From Candidatus Fraserbacteria bacterium (GTDB lineage Bacteria; Bipolaricaulota; Bipolaricaulia; RBG-16-55-9; JAJCYT01): a DNA stretch of 64,000 nt. Positions within the stretch are counted from its first letter, which is position 1. The number at the start of each line of letters is the position of its first letter. A model generated the notes under the pieces. The model was given only the letters and a program-made list of their open reading frames with translations. It was not told the origin of the DNA and ran no database searches. Of this stretch, positions 50,107 through 58,296 are shown one piece after another. The stretch covers positions 1 to 64,000 of the forward strand of contig JAJCYT010000006.1 of the NCBI GenBank assembly GCA_029262795.1. Reading direction: 5' to 3'. Both the position numbers and the translations under genes were made by a program.

Positions 50107-50469
50107 TCAATTAGGAATTCGATCCTGGATAATAAATTCGCCGTAGAAGATCACATACTGGTTAATACCATCGCTTAGTACCATTTGATAGACGTAGTTG
50201 TTGTTTTCCAGACTGGTATCAAGGGGAGAAAGCGTGATTTGATAAGTGGCTGTTGATGGTTCAACGAGTTGTGCCTTTTTGGAAATGAGAGCGTCCACAT
50301 CTGCATCATCTGGATGAGATTTGACCCAGATGTGGATTTCGTCAAGTGCTGTGATTGGCCAGGCTTCGCCTTGTTCATCGAGAACCTGGAATACAATCGG
50401 GCCAAGTGTGGTTTTGGCAAATAACTCCAGATCGAATCGAGCGCCGAGTAATTGAGTGTTTAATCCCAT
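50107..50469 (-). CDS. Phage structural-type protein
   Basis: 120 aa from the ATG at 50469, overlapping the end of the preceding gene by 10 bases. MGLNTQLLGARFDLELFAKT, TTLGPIVFQVLDEQGEAWPI, VKSHPDDADVDALISKKAQL, YQMVLSDGINQYVIFYGEFI. Beta-rich. The opening resembles the BppU-type fold seen in phage baseplates, but I would not name it. Confidence 0.5.
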   Translation of the reverse strand: MGLNTQLLGARFDLELFAKTTLGPIVFQVLDEQGEAWPITALDEIHIWVKSHPDDADVDALISKKAQLVEPSTATYQITLSPLDTSLENNNYVYQMVLSDGINQYVIFYGEFIIQDRIPN

Positions 50470-50771
50470 GAGAGCAACTTTCCTGTTGGAGTTTTGACAC
50501 GTACCAAGCTTGCATCCGGTCGACCACGAACCACCATAGTACCGCTGAGAGTTGAGTTTTCCCGATCTTGAATAAGGTGGAGAACACCCAGCCGAAGGTT
50601 GATCTTTGTAGGAAGTGCAGCAATGAGTTCCCATGGCCGCCCCCATTGGAACGACCCCCAAGGGTGTTTGCCCCACCCAATTGGCAAAACGCTGGGCGGT
50701 GGCGGACTCACAGCTTCAGTGCCCGCTGCCCATTGATCTTTGCCCCAAGGGCTTTTGCCCCATGCACTCAT
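50460..50771 (-). CDS. Small phage protein with WGKSPWG repeats
   Basis: 103 aa. The N-terminus repeats an aromatic motif: MSAWGKSPWGKDQWAA, then GWGKHPWGSFQWG. Short proteins with WG-S-PWG repeats are common in phage structural operons. The C-terminal half (INLRLGVLHLIQDRENSTLS, VVRGRPDASLVRVKTPTGKL) is beta-rich. The start overlaps the previous stop as ATGA. Confidence 0.55.
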   Translation of the reverse strand: MSAWGKSPWGKDQWAAGTEAVSPPPPSVLPIGWGKHPWGSFQWGRPWELIAALPTKINLRLGVLHLIQDRENSTLSGTMVVRGRPDASLVRVKTPTGKLLSWD

Positions 50772-51187
50772 TTAAAAACTCCTTCCGATCCAAACCAGGC
50801 GTGTTTGCCTGAATCATCCACCACCAAATAACGTTTTTGATCGGTGTCTTTTAGTTGCCAGCCGAGAAAATAAAAGTCTTTTTGTTGACGCATATCGTTG
50901 CTTCGTGTCATGTTAATGACGGTGTAGGAACGCCGCTTTGCGTAAGGCAGAATGTCTTCATCAATCATCGGTTCTCCATGGATGAATGTGCCAATAGTGG
51001 CACCTTGGTACGAAAAATCTCCTGTCAGAAAATTGACCGAAGCCCAAGGAATGCTGCCATTAAGATCAAGTTGCATCACTTCATCCAGTTTGATGCCTTC
51101 TTGCTTGAATAGTGTCAAAGGCAGAGTTTGACTGCGAATCACGTTGCCATCAAAAGTATGGATCAACCAATGAGGGGGAATTTGCAT
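50768..51187 (-). CDS. Phage structural-type protein, unknown
   Basis: 139 aa. GAGGAG fixes the ATG at 51187; a GTG two codons upstream is also possible. MQIPPHWLIHTFDGNVIRSQ, DEVMQLDLNGSIPWASVNFL, SNDMRQQKDFYFLGWQLKDT. Short, beta-rich and Trp-containing. No family recognised. Confidence 0.45.
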   Translation of the reverse strand: MQIPPHWLIHTFDGNVIRSQTLPLTLFKQEGIKLDEVMQLDLNGSIPWASVNFLTGDFSYQGATIGTFIHGEPMIDEDILPYAKRRSYTVINMTRSNDMRQQKDFYFLGWQLKDTDQKRYLVVDDSGKHAWFGSEGVFK

Positions 51188-51189
51188 GA

Positions 51190-51684
51190 TCACTCCTCGT
51201 CATAGCGAAAGGTGAGGGCAAATCCATAATCACCGGTAATAGCCAACCCTGATGTTTGCAATTGAAAATGGATCAAATGAGTTTCACCACCGCTGCCATT
51301 AATGTTTGTTGGTCCGAGGTTGAGCGCACTGGCTTCTGTATACGGAAATTCTGAGACATTAATCGATTGATCACTTGGTGGTGCATATGTCAGGTTGGTG
51401 GTTGTGCCTGCTTCGCCCTGCATAGAGACACCGTTAGGAAATGCATCCCCATCGCCACCACCATTGTCCGAACGCCACACTTTGAAATTCGAAACCTGAC
51501 TAAAGCCTCCAGGAAGAAACTCAATTTTGAGCCATTTGTCATAGGCATTGCTACCCAAACTAACGGGATGTGCTGAAGCATCAATATTTGAAGCATCAAT
51601 ACTGCCCACATTGATATTTGCAAGCCCTAGGGTTGGCGTTGCGGAAGATCCATTTAGTTCTACCCAGCGAAGATCAGCGGTCAT
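51190..51684 (-). CDS. Phage structural-type beta-rich protein
   Basis: 164 aa. LRWVELNGSSATPTLGLANI, WLKIEFLPGGFSQVSNFKVW, NVSEFPYTEASALNLGPTNI, ETHLIHFQLQTSGLAITGDY. Gly/Asn/Ser-rich sandwich, probably a surface or collar protein. Overlaps the previous stop (ATGA). Confidence 0.5.
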   Translation of the reverse strand: MTADLRWVELNGSSATPTLGLANINVGSIDASNIDASAHPVSLGSNAYDKWLKIEFLPGGFSQVSNFKVWRSDNGGGDGDAFPNGVSMQGEAGTTTNLTYAPPSDQSINVSEFPYTEASALNLGPTNINGSGGETHLIHFQLQTSGLAITGDYGFALTFRYDEE

Positions 51685-52043
51685 TTATCTTTTGTTCCTT
51701 TCTTCACTTTTGTTCGAGTTCTTATGGGTTTCTTCAGTTTGGCTTTCGTCGCTTTTGTGGTTTTTGGGGTTGATTTGGTGGAACGCGCCGAACGCTTGCG
51801 AATGGATTCCTGAGGTGGGCTGGTTCGATTTTCAGACAGGATAAATTCATCCGGTCCGCAGCCACACCCCAGTTGATGCAAAAAATCTTCAAAGCGTTCT
51901 CGGTCGTCATAGTGTCCGCTTGAAAGGATGTTTTCTAAGGCCGTTACTGGAAATCCAAGATTCAATGCCACGTCTGTCGTAGATGAACCTGGGAATAGTT
52001 CTTCGATGGCTTTAGTAAGTTTGGCTGAGTCAATCTGGATCAT
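51681..52043 (-). CDS. Small protein with Lys/Thr-rich tail in the head operon
   Basis: 120 aa. A helical N-terminal domain (KLTKAIEELFPGSSTTDVAL, ALENILSSGHYDDRERFEDF) is followed by CGCG and then a Lys/Thr/Arg-rich tail (SARSTKSTPKTTKATKAKLK). The tail would bind DNA or RNA. Histone-like or scaffold roles are possible; neither is shown. Confidence 0.5.
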   Translation of the reverse strand: MIQIDSAKLTKAIEELFPGSSTTDVALNLGFPVTALENILSSGHYDDRERFEDFLHQLGCGCGPDEFILSENRTSPPQESIRKRSARSTKSTPKTTKATKAKLKKPIRTRTKVKKGTKDK

Positions 52044-52065
52044 GCCATTATCCTTTCAACAGAGA

Positions 52066-52497
52066 TCATTGGAAACGAAGAATCAAAACACCTTTGGCAT
52101 TTCCTGATCCTGGTACAGCATCCACATCCACACGAATCAAATCATTCTCATTAAGATTCTGATGTGCTCCAACTGGAGATTCATCCTCCACATAAGGGTT
52201 GGTGGCATCATAGGCCACACTCAGTGGACTGGTGAACAAATCCACAGTGGCAGTAGCGTTATGAACTTGAAGGTCAGTGCTGCCACTGGTACCACCCGTA
52301 TCACTCATGCTGAAAAAAGCACCTAAGAATTGAGCATCACGATCCAGGCGGTAGTGGATTAAACCATCTCCTGCCGAGACAGGAACATTAATGGACAATG
52401 ACACCGTAAAGTGGCTGGGCCTCAGCTCGCCTTCGTCCGTGGTCACTCGACTAAAATGGGTGATGTCGGAGCCGGTTGAGACAACTGGTCTAGCCAT
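52066..52497 (-). CDS. Beta-sandwich protein related to the C-terminus of fibre B
   Basis: 143 aa. SLSINVPVSAGDGLIHYRLD, SGSTDLQVHNATATVDLFTS, NENDLIRVDVDAVPGSGNAK, GVLILRFQ. Matches the C-terminal ~115 residues of the protein at 42645, including the conserved IRVDVDAV strand. AAAGGATGG lies before the ATG. Probably a head-attached or fibre-tip module. Confidence 0.6.
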   Translation of the reverse strand: MARPVVSTGSDITHFSRVTTDEGELRPSHFTVSLSINVPVSAGDGLIHYRLDRDAQFLGAFFSMSDTGGTSGSTDLQVHNATATVDLFTSPLSVAYDATNPYVEDESPVGAHQNLNENDLIRVDVDAVPGSGNAKGVLILRFQ

Positions 52498-52586
52498 ACA
52501 TCACCATCCTTTCAATGGTTGAGTCAGAAAAATTGTTGAAAACAGAAGCGTGTATCGATGTTTACGCATCATTCATCACCCCTCTG

Positions 52587-53627
52587 TTAAATGTTTTGTG
52601 AGCCGCGTACGACGCCACGGAAATCGAGCCAGGTGCCACCATACCAGTAATCGACGCGCCAGTTGGTTTTTAGCGTGCGGAAATGTTCGTCAGATGTTTC
52701 AGCCTGTTTCACCAAGCGAGGCACTTGCCCCACGCTCTGTAAAAAGCCGACATGCATGTTGTTGGAAATTTCTTTCGGTGCGATGATATACCAGTCTGTG
52801 CTAAGATATTTGTGATAGATGATGCCTTTGATCCGTTTTTTCAAAGTGTTTGGATCAGAGTTTGCGCTGTCGGGATTGCCTTGCGCTTCCTGGATGGCTT
52901 CAGCTTCGAGTACGTTCTCAGAACCACACACAATGTAAAAGGTATTCAAATCTACAGGCGTGCCATCCTGTTGGGTTTGACCAGACAACTTCATCCAAGC
53001 GGACTTCAGGTTTTCGAAGTTCAGGGGATTGGCAGAGACAGGTGATCCAGGGTGCAGGTCATTGTTGTGATCTGCATGGAACAGCACTTTGCTGTCCGGC
53101 GTGTAATTTGGATCAGCCTGTAACATGTTCTGAAACATCCACTTTTGGAATCCTTTGGCATATTTCTTACCAAGGTCTTCAGCTTTAAATAGAAGGGATT
53201 TGAGTTTGTCATTCGTCGCCGTCTCAAAATCGATACCGAAGATTTCACCGAAGCCGTCGATTTGATATTCGGTCTGTTCTTCAGTGGGCAAGTCTGTGTC
53301 TTTGAAGGAGCCGGTGAATGGTTCCAACACATCGCCAAAGCCGGACACGCGAATACCGATCTGCTGCTGCAAATCAGAATCATCGCTGATGGACACGACT
53401 TGTTTCCACTCTTGGAATGCTGGCTCGCTGAAAGGTTTTAACAACACGGCGTTCATGTTGGTGGTAATGGCATAGTCGAACAAATCTGGGCCGATGTCTT
53501 CGCGTACTCTGGCAATGCTGTATTTGGATACGCCCAGGGTGTTGAGTACGTCCAAAATCTGAGCGCCTTTTGCAACATCATTTCGGGTAAAGCGTTTTCG
53601 TTTTCGATAATTGGTAGCAGTTCTCAT
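52587..53627 (-). CDS. Major capsid protein, Mu gpT-like (HK97 fold)
   Basis: 346 aa from the ATG at 53627 (GAGGTGATC upstream). GFGEIFGIDFETATNDKLKS, NPNYTPDSKVLFHADHNNDL (the LFHADH signature), ENLKSAWMKLSGQTQQDGTP, DLNTFYIVCGSENVLEAEAI, then IYHKYLSTDWYIIAPKEIS and DYWYGGTWLDFRGVVRGSQ at the end. The LFHADH, ...P..L.V...LE.EA..., WYL order follows the Mu major head subunit (PF10124). It would form the shell. No prohead maturation site is visible, but the operon also encodes a scaffold/protease-like gene. Confidence 0.75.
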   Translation of the reverse strand: MRTATNYRKRKRFTRNDVAKGAQILDVLNTLGVSKYSIARVREDIGPDLFDYAITTNMNAVLLKPFSEPAFQEWKQVVSISDDSDLQQQIGIRVSGFGDVLEPFTGSFKDTDLPTEEQTEYQIDGFGEIFGIDFETATNDKLKSLLFKAEDLGKKYAKGFQKWMFQNMLQADPNYTPDSKVLFHADHNNDLHPGSPVSANPLNFENLKSAWMKLSGQTQQDGTPVDLNTFYIVCGSENVLEAEAIQEAQGNPDSANSDPNTLKKRIKGIIYHKYLSTDWYIIAPKEISNNMHVGFLQSVGQVPRLVKQAETSDEHFRTLKTNWRVDYWYGGTWLDFRGVVRGSQNI

Positions 53628-53638
53628 GATCACCTCGC

Positions 53639-54052
53639 TTAAATTGTGGCCGTGCTGAACAAGCCGCTGACGAAAAGTGCTCTGGCACGAGTGCTGGATC
53701 CAGGTTCTTTACCAATGATGTAGCCCGCCACTGGATCACTGCTGGTGCCTGCATCAACGGTTTTGCCTGAGGCCACCGCGAAGGGGTCCATAAAGTTGGG
53801 ACTGAATCCCGCTTCCAAATCCACCCAACATTCGGCGCTGGGCGTGAACAGCACCACGTTGCCGACTTGGCCAGCAGTGACATCCTCGTATGAAAAGCCG
53901 ATAATGGCATCGCCATCGACGGCAGCATCGAAGCCGCCCGTGGCGGATTTGATCAACGTGCCCGCCTCCACATCCGATCCGCCCACACATTTCAGCCGCG
54001 TGTGGTTGATCGTTTTCGCATGACTGTCTGCAAGAATGACAGGTTTCCCCAT
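53639..54052 (-). CDS. Head decoration-like protein (DUF2190-type)
   Basis: 137 aa. MGKPVILADSHAKTINHTRL, DVEAGTLIKSATGGFDAAVD, GQVGNVVLFTPSAECWVDLE, GYIIGKEPGSSTRARALFVS. It fits the small capsid-stabilising proteins found next to the major capsid gene. AAGGAG precedes the ATG. The stop is 12 bases before the capsid ATG. Confidence 0.6.
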   Translation of the reverse strand: MGKPVILADSHAKTINHTRLKCVGGSDVEAGTLIKSATGGFDAAVDGDAIIGFSYEDVTAGQVGNVVLFTPSAECWVDLEAGFSPNFMDPFAVASGKTVDAGTSSDPVAGYIIGKEPGSSTRARALFVSGLFSTATI

Positions 54053-54158
54053 TCTTTTTACTCCTTACTGATTGTTTGTTTCTTTGAGCCGGACTTAATT
54101 CTTAAAGTCTGACTTTTGGCTATTCAGATTTGAGCTTTTTTCAAAATAATTTCTGTGG

Positions 54159-55274
54159 TTAAGCACCCATCAGTTCGCCGATTTTATGAAGAAATGCGCG
54201 TTCGGTTGTGTTCATACTTTCACGAGATTGACGTTTGCCTGATCCATAGCGGACCGTTGAATCCGTCGTTCGGATGAGGTCGTTGGTCATCGATTGATAT
54301 TCTTGAATGGCGCTTTGCAAACTTTCACGTGAGTAGCGGCGACCCGAAAACCGTTGGCGAATGGAACTTTCAAATGTTTGAGGCAATCGCGCTCGGCTGA
54401 GTTCGGATTCTAAAACGGTATGAGAACGGTTGATGTCTCTGCCACCCACCAAGTTCATCATGCGGCTGCTCAATGGGCGTAACGCTTCTTCGGCCACATC
54501 TTCAATGGGTTCTTCATCTTCGACTTCTACAATGGTTTCGGCTTGAGCGCCTTCAAGGATGTTGATGACTGCATCCACAATGTCTTCTAGAATTGGATCA
54601 GTAACATCCAAGTTTAATATCTGCCCGAATGCTGCGGCCAGGGTATCTTCATCCATCATGCCTGGTGGAATGGGTTCTGGCGTGCGAACAGCTTCTTCTG
54701 GCAAGGGTGCTTCTGCTGTGGCGACGGCAGCTTCTTCATCTGCCTCAAGGGCATAACGATAGCTGTGGACGTCAGGCCGAATCCTGACCAAATCTTTCCA
54801 GGGCATAGTGCGTATTGCTTCCAATGTCTGGGATTTGCTCGTGCGCATGGCGCTCTCCTTTTGTCGCTGTTTTTGCTGACAAGGTGCGCAATGCTTGAGC
54901 GCTTGTCGCTCTCCGCTGGTCAGCTTGGAATAAGTGTTCAATGTATTCATGGTTCTTTGGTGTTCAGTTGAAGATTGTAGGGTCGGACGTTGAGGTGCTT
55001 GTCCAAACAGTAAGATTGGGGAATCATGCTCGAAAGTTGCGTCCAATTGAAGGATTCTTTCAACCAATCGATCATGTGCTGTTTTGATTTGCTGGGCTGT
55101 CCAGCCCCCGATGGCTCGCGCTTGTTGTTTGGTTAATTCAGAAAATTTTGTGTGTAAGCCACGATGATCTTCAATCAACACTTCGACATCAGATTCAAAT
55201 GGCATGGCTCGCATATAGTTAGCAAATGAATTATCAGAAAGCATCTCTCGCGCATGTTGTTGGGATGTCCACAT
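54159..55274 (-). CDS. Scaffold/prohead-protease-region protein, first gene of the head operon
   Basis: 371 aa. A helical N-terminus (FSELTKQQARAIGGWTAQQI) leads to a ...CAPCQQKQ... zinc-knuckle-like CxxC and a long acidic linker (PEPIPPGMMDEDTLAAAFGQ). The end is basic and helical (RRYSRESLQSAIQEYQSMTN, STTER...KIGELMGA). Position before the decoration and capsid genes is that of a scaffold or protease gene, but I see no protease catalytic motif. Reads with the same promoter element as the other units. Confidence 0.5.
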   Translation of the reverse strand: MWTSQQHAREMLSDNSFANYMRAMPFESDVEVLIEDHRGLHTKFSELTKQQARAIGGWTAQQIKTAHDRLVERILQLDATFEHDSPILLFGQAPQRPTLQSSTEHQRTMNTLNTYSKLTSGERQALKHCAPCQQKQRQKESAMRTSKSQTLEAIRTMPWKDLVRIRPDVHSYRYALEADEEAAVATAEAPLPEEAVRTPEPIPPGMMDEDTLAAAFGQILNLDVTDPILEDIVDAVINILEGAQAETIVEVEDEEPIEDVAEEALRPLSSRMMNLVGGRDINRSHTVLESELSRARLPQTFESSIRQRFSGRRYSRESLQSAIQEYQSMTNDLIRTTDSTVRYGSGKRQSRESMNTTERAFLHKIGELMGA

Positions 55275-55300
55275 GTGCTAAGTCTAAATGTGCACGATGA
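55275..55300 (-). promoter_or_regulatory. Phage-locus promoter element, copy 4
   Basis: Minus strand: TCATCGT (55300-55294), five bases, TTTAGACTT, five bases (AGCAC), ATG at 55274. No ribosome site. It heads the longest unit, which contains the capsid gene. Confidence 0.7.
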
Positions 55301-55313
55301 GGTTTAAGCGTTA

Positions 55314-55520
55314 TTGATTCGGGTTGTTTTGATTTCTTTTTATTTCGTCCTTAATGAGTGCATTTGGAATATCGTTTTTGTTTCTGAGGCTGTCCAACCA
55401 CTCATATATGTTTTTTGTGGATTGTTTGGTATCTTTGCTGGAGGAGCATGGCTATTTAAAGATAGAGAAAAAATTAAATCCAAAGAGAGTGTGAAACAAC
55501 AATGGCCCAAAAGAAGATAA
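55314..55520 (+). CDS. Possible small membrane protein (68 aa)
   Basis: A TTG-started frame with one hydrophobic segment (LIYVFCGLFGIFAGGAWLF) and a basic tail (KDREKIKSKESVKQQWPKRR). No ribosome site is visible. It overlaps the next gene's start by 19 bases. Doubtful. Confidence 0.3.
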   Translation: MIRVVLISFYFVLNECIWNIVFVSEAVQPLIYVFCGLFGIFAGGAWLFKDREKIKSKESVKQQWPKRR

Positions 55521-56023
55521 TAATTGTTTTATTAATTTCGACAATCTCATGTTTATTGATTGGTTGTGATGTCCTATTTCCTAAAGAGCTTACGTTTTGT
55601 GAAGATCCCCGAGTCAGATTGTTTTTGAATCAGGTGTTTGGGATTGTTGATGATATCGACTTTGTTGTGGTTGAGATTAATGATACCTTATCTAAGATTG
55701 AACAAAACCCGCTGCTCTTGATTAGTTCGAGTTTTTTGGATGGGTTGACCGAACAAGTTGATTTTGCGTTTAATATTACTGAAACAGCACTAGCACTCGC
55801 TGCACCACGGATTGAGTTTGATGTGTTTATCGATTTATTCAAAGGTTCATTCAATGATTTTTCTAATGCAATACAATTCCTCAATGAAGGATTGGCCGAA
55901 CAAAATGCGTTGAAGATGTTAACATCTATTCCCACATTTTTGTCCGGACAGGAAAAAATGGATGATGCAATTTTTGAATTTAACAGTGTGATTGAAGAAT
56001 GTGTTGGACTGCTTCCACTTTAA
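55502..56023 (+). CDS. Lipoprotein, unknown function
   Basis: 173 aa. Signal with lipobox LLIGC after IIIVLLISTISCLLIGC. Mature helical protein (VDDIDFVVVEINDTLSKIEQ, LDGLTEQVDFAFNITETALA) with Cys at the end (EECVGLLPL). No family recognised. It is followed by a bidirectional terminator. Confidence 0.6.
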   Translation: MAQKKIIIVLLISTISCLLIGCDVLFPKELTFCEDPRVRLFLNQVFGIVDDIDFVVVEINDTLSKIEQNPLLLISSSFLDGLTEQVDFAFNITETALALAAPRIEFDVFIDLFKGSFNDFSNAIQFLNEGLAEQNALKMLTSIPTFLSGQEKMDDAIFEFNSVIEECVGLLPL

Positions 56024-56040
56024 TATTTATTTCAAAAGAA

Positions 56041-56076
56041 AGAGGGTGACCGATGGAGCTTGGTCACCCTCTCTTC
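56041..56076. terminator. Bidirectional terminator
   Basis: AGAGGGTGACC and GGTCACCCTCT form an 11-bp stem with a 10-base loop between convergent genes ending at 56023 and 56100. T-rich CTTCAATTCT follows on the plus strand. Confidence 0.7.
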
Positions 56077-56099
56077 AATTCTAAATCCTAATCCAAAAA

Positions 56100-56987
56100 C
56101 TATTGAACTTCTTGCCCACTGATCCAGATTTGAATGAGCTCTCTGATCTTGGCATCGTCGATGACTTCGCCTTCCGTGCCAGGAACAGGCTCGCCCATGA
56201 TCCAATATTGAACGGCCATCTGGATTTCCGCATCGCCAATGGTGCCATTGCCGTCAGTGTCCAAGGCAACTTCAATGCTGGTGCCCGGTTCTGGCGCACC
56301 CTGGCGTCCACCTTTGATGAGTTCAACCAATACTTCAGATCGCTGACCTCTAAGCTTGCCAGCGAAATCACGGTCTGTCACTGGTTCCAAAGTGCCTTCT
56401 CTTGAAATTTTAAAACGACCATGAGGGGCAATTGGGCGCATCAAACCATCTGGCCCATTGGTTAAGAACAGGATGTAAGACTCGCCTTCCATGTAGGGAG
56501 GGTCACCGTCTAAGATTGTTGTGCGAACTTGAGTATCGCTGTAATCAGGCAAGCGATCTGGTTGTTCACGAGGCTCTTTTAGATCATCGGGTGGCCCGGG
56601 GTCTTTTTCATCAGGCTTGCTTGGCAAGTCATTTGGGTTCACATTGACAAATAAGCCTGTTTGGAAAATGCGAAGCGAATTATTTCGCGAGTTGCCAAAA
56701 TAAGTTTCTTCAATTTCCATATTGACGACGGTGGTGGGAATACGATCTTCTTCGCCTTCTGCGTCAATTTTGGCCGATAAATCTTTACCGCGTTCGGTTC
56801 CTGTTACTTTTGCAAGTACAACTAGCTCTGATATCTTGAGGGCTTCCTGAACAGATTCTGGAGCAGAAAACCAACTGGCAAAGTAAACTTTGTCGGGCTT
56901 GCTTTGAACGACACTAACGATTTGAATCGCTAAAGCAACTATAAGAATCACTGCCAGTCCCATTAAAATCCGATTTAAATATTTCAC
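56100..56987 (-). CDS. Secreted protein with C-terminal EF-hand/dockerin-like repeat
   Basis: 295 aa. Anchor near residues 8-30 (LMGLAVILIVALAIQIVSVV). The middle (VYFASWFSAPESVQEALKIS, VLAKVTGTERGKDLSAKID) is a beta-rich domain. Residues ~240-295 are a pair of calcium loops: DTDGNGTIGDAEIQMAVQYW, then GEPVPGTEGEVIDDAKIREL. The same two-loop segment occurs at 36,082 and 58,297. It probably mediates docking or calcium-dependent folding on the cell surface. Confidence 0.7.
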   Translation of the reverse strand: MKYLNRILMGLAVILIVALAIQIVSVVQSKPDKVYFASWFSAPESVQEALKISELVVLAKVTGTERGKDLSAKIDAEGEEDRIPTTVVNMEIEETYFGNSRNNSLRIFQTGLFVNVNPNDLPSKPDEKDPGPPDDLKEPREQPDRLPDYSDTQVRTTILDGDPPYMEGESYILFLTNGPDGLMRPIAPHGRFKISREGTLEPVTDRDFAGKLRGQRSEVLVELIKGGRQGAPEPGTSIEVALDTDGNGTIGDAEIQMAVQYWIMGEPVPGTEGEVIDDAKIRELIQIWISGQEVQ

Positions 56988-56998
56988 GGTTTCACTCC

Positions 56999-57559
56999 CT
57001 AATATTTCGAATTGAGGTCGTTGACGCTGTGTCCGCCAACCACGTTGGACCAGCTACCGAAGTAACCTTTGCCCATACAATCACCAGAGTGGTGATCCAA
57101 TCCGAATAAGTGTCCTACTTCTTGGCATTGGACCCCGCGAATGTCGGAGCCGCTTCCTGTACCGGAAGATCCGCCGAAGAAGTTATTGAATCGTGCATGG
57201 CCATGATCAATGATGCACCACGTCCAGCACGTCCACCAACCGAAACCGGTTTTTTCTACAGAAGCCAAGCCCCACCAGCCGGTGTTGCCCCAATTGCCTC
57301 CGTAAACGCTGATTTCTGTATGGGAGTTTCTTAGGGGTAAATTCATCGTGGTGTTGTTGTGCCAATCGTCACGTGCAGCACGCGACTCTGATTGGTTCGA
57401 ACTGTGAATCCAGGTGTTGACCGTGCGGTTCCATTGACGCCACTTCCACCAATCGTGTCCCTCTGCAACCTGCTGTGGCCCAAAGAACAGCAAGCCATTT
57501 ACAATCAAGAGTGCTAAAACCACCGCACTCCATAACACGGTTTTGAGTTTCATTCTCAT
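56999..57559 (-). CDS. Secreted matrixin-like protein with CQEVGH site, paralogue 1
   Basis: 186 aa from the ATG at 57559 (AAAGGAGAT upstream). Signal peptide (VVLALLIVNGLLFFGPQQVA). The metal-site region is VQCQEVGHLFGLDHHSGDCM, that is a QExxHxxGLxH motif followed by a CMGxGY Met-turn-like segment. The first His of the usual HExxH is Gln; I recall CQEVGHxFGLDH as the normal form of one matrixin-like family, so this is probably not a local mutation. Three WW pairs (WWKWRQWNRTVN) lie after the signal. Protease activity is possible but unproven. Confidence 0.7.
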   Translation of the reverse strand: MRMKLKTVLWSAVVLALLIVNGLLFFGPQQVAEGHDWWKWRQWNRTVNTWIHSSNQSESRAARDDWHNNTTMNLPLRNSHTEISVYGGNWGNTGWWGLASVEKTGFGWWTCWTWCIIDHGHARFNNFFGGSSGTGSGSDIRGVQCQEVGHLFGLDHHSGDCMGKGYFGSWSNVVGGHSVNDLNSKY

Positions 57560-57633
57560 CCGTGTATCTCCTTTCACTTCAGAAAGGGCAAATAGCCCTC
57601 TCTCCCCGATTATTGATATTTACTTCCAGTTAA

Positions 57634-58194
57634 TTAGTATTTGTTGTTGATGTCGCTGACGCTGTGTGGCCCAACGACATTGGAAGATCCACTAAAGTAT
57701 CCACGTCCCATGCAATCACCCGCTGAGTGATCTAATCCAAACAAGTGGCCGACTTCCTGACACATGGTGCCTCTTGCAGCAGAATTGGCACTTGTGCCGG
57801 TACTGCCGCCAAAAAAGTCGTTATAGCGCGCATGGCCATGGTCGATGATGCACCAGGTCCAACAGGTCCACCAGCCAAAACCCACAGACTCCACAGAGGC
57901 CAGGCCTCTCCAGCCGGTATTGCCCCAATTGCCACCGTAGACACTAATTTCTGTATGGGAGTTTCTAAGTGGTAAATTGATGATGGTGTTGTTGTGCCAA
58001 TCATCGCGAGCGGCGCGGGCTTCAGCTTGAAAACTGCTGTGAATCCACGTATTCACCGTGCGGTTCCATTGACGCCACTTCCACCAGTCATGACCATCTG
58101 CAACTTGTTGTGGGGCCAGCCATAAAAAAAGATTTAAGCATAGAAATATGCTTACAAGAACTGCCCAAAAGGCTGTTTTCCCCTTTCCTTTCAT
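57634..58194 (-). CDS. Secreted matrixin-like protein with CQEVGH site, paralogue 2
   Basis: 186 aa, same length and layout as its neighbour at 56999. Signal peptide (AVLVSIFLCLNLFLWLAPQQ), VADGHDWWKWRQWNRTVNTW, and TMCQEVGHLFGLDHSAGDCM with the same Gln in place of the first His. The two genes are tandem on one strand, separated by 74 bases, and clearly duplicated. GAGGGTGA precedes the ATG. Confidence 0.7.
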   Translation of the reverse strand: MKGKGKTAFWAVLVSIFLCLNLFLWLAPQQVADGHDWWKWRQWNRTVNTWIHSSFQAEARAARDDWHNNTIINLPLRNSHTEISVYGGNWGNTGWRGLASVESVGFGWWTCWTWCIIDHGHARYNDFFGGSTGTSANSAARGTMCQEVGHLFGLDHSAGDCMGRGYFSGSSNVVGPHSVSDINNKY

Positions 58195-58215
58195 AAAATC
58201 ACCCTCTATAAAAAT

Positions 58216-58245
58216 ACAGGGTGAATCAAAATAGATTCACCCTGT
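58216..58245 (-). terminator. Rho-independent terminator
   Basis: ACAGGGTGAATC and GATTCACCCTGT form a 12-bp perfect stem with a 6-base loop. On the minus strand ATTTTTATAG follows, terminating the gene ending at 58297. Confidence 0.88.
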
Positions 58246-58296
58246 GTTTCGAGATTTAATATATTTTTAACACGATTTGCTGAAAAAAGTCAACTG

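Noticed and set aside
38381..55300. Complete active prophage
   Set aside because: No integrase, terminase large subunit, portal, tape measure, lysis or replication gene is visible, and host-type genes lie between the units.
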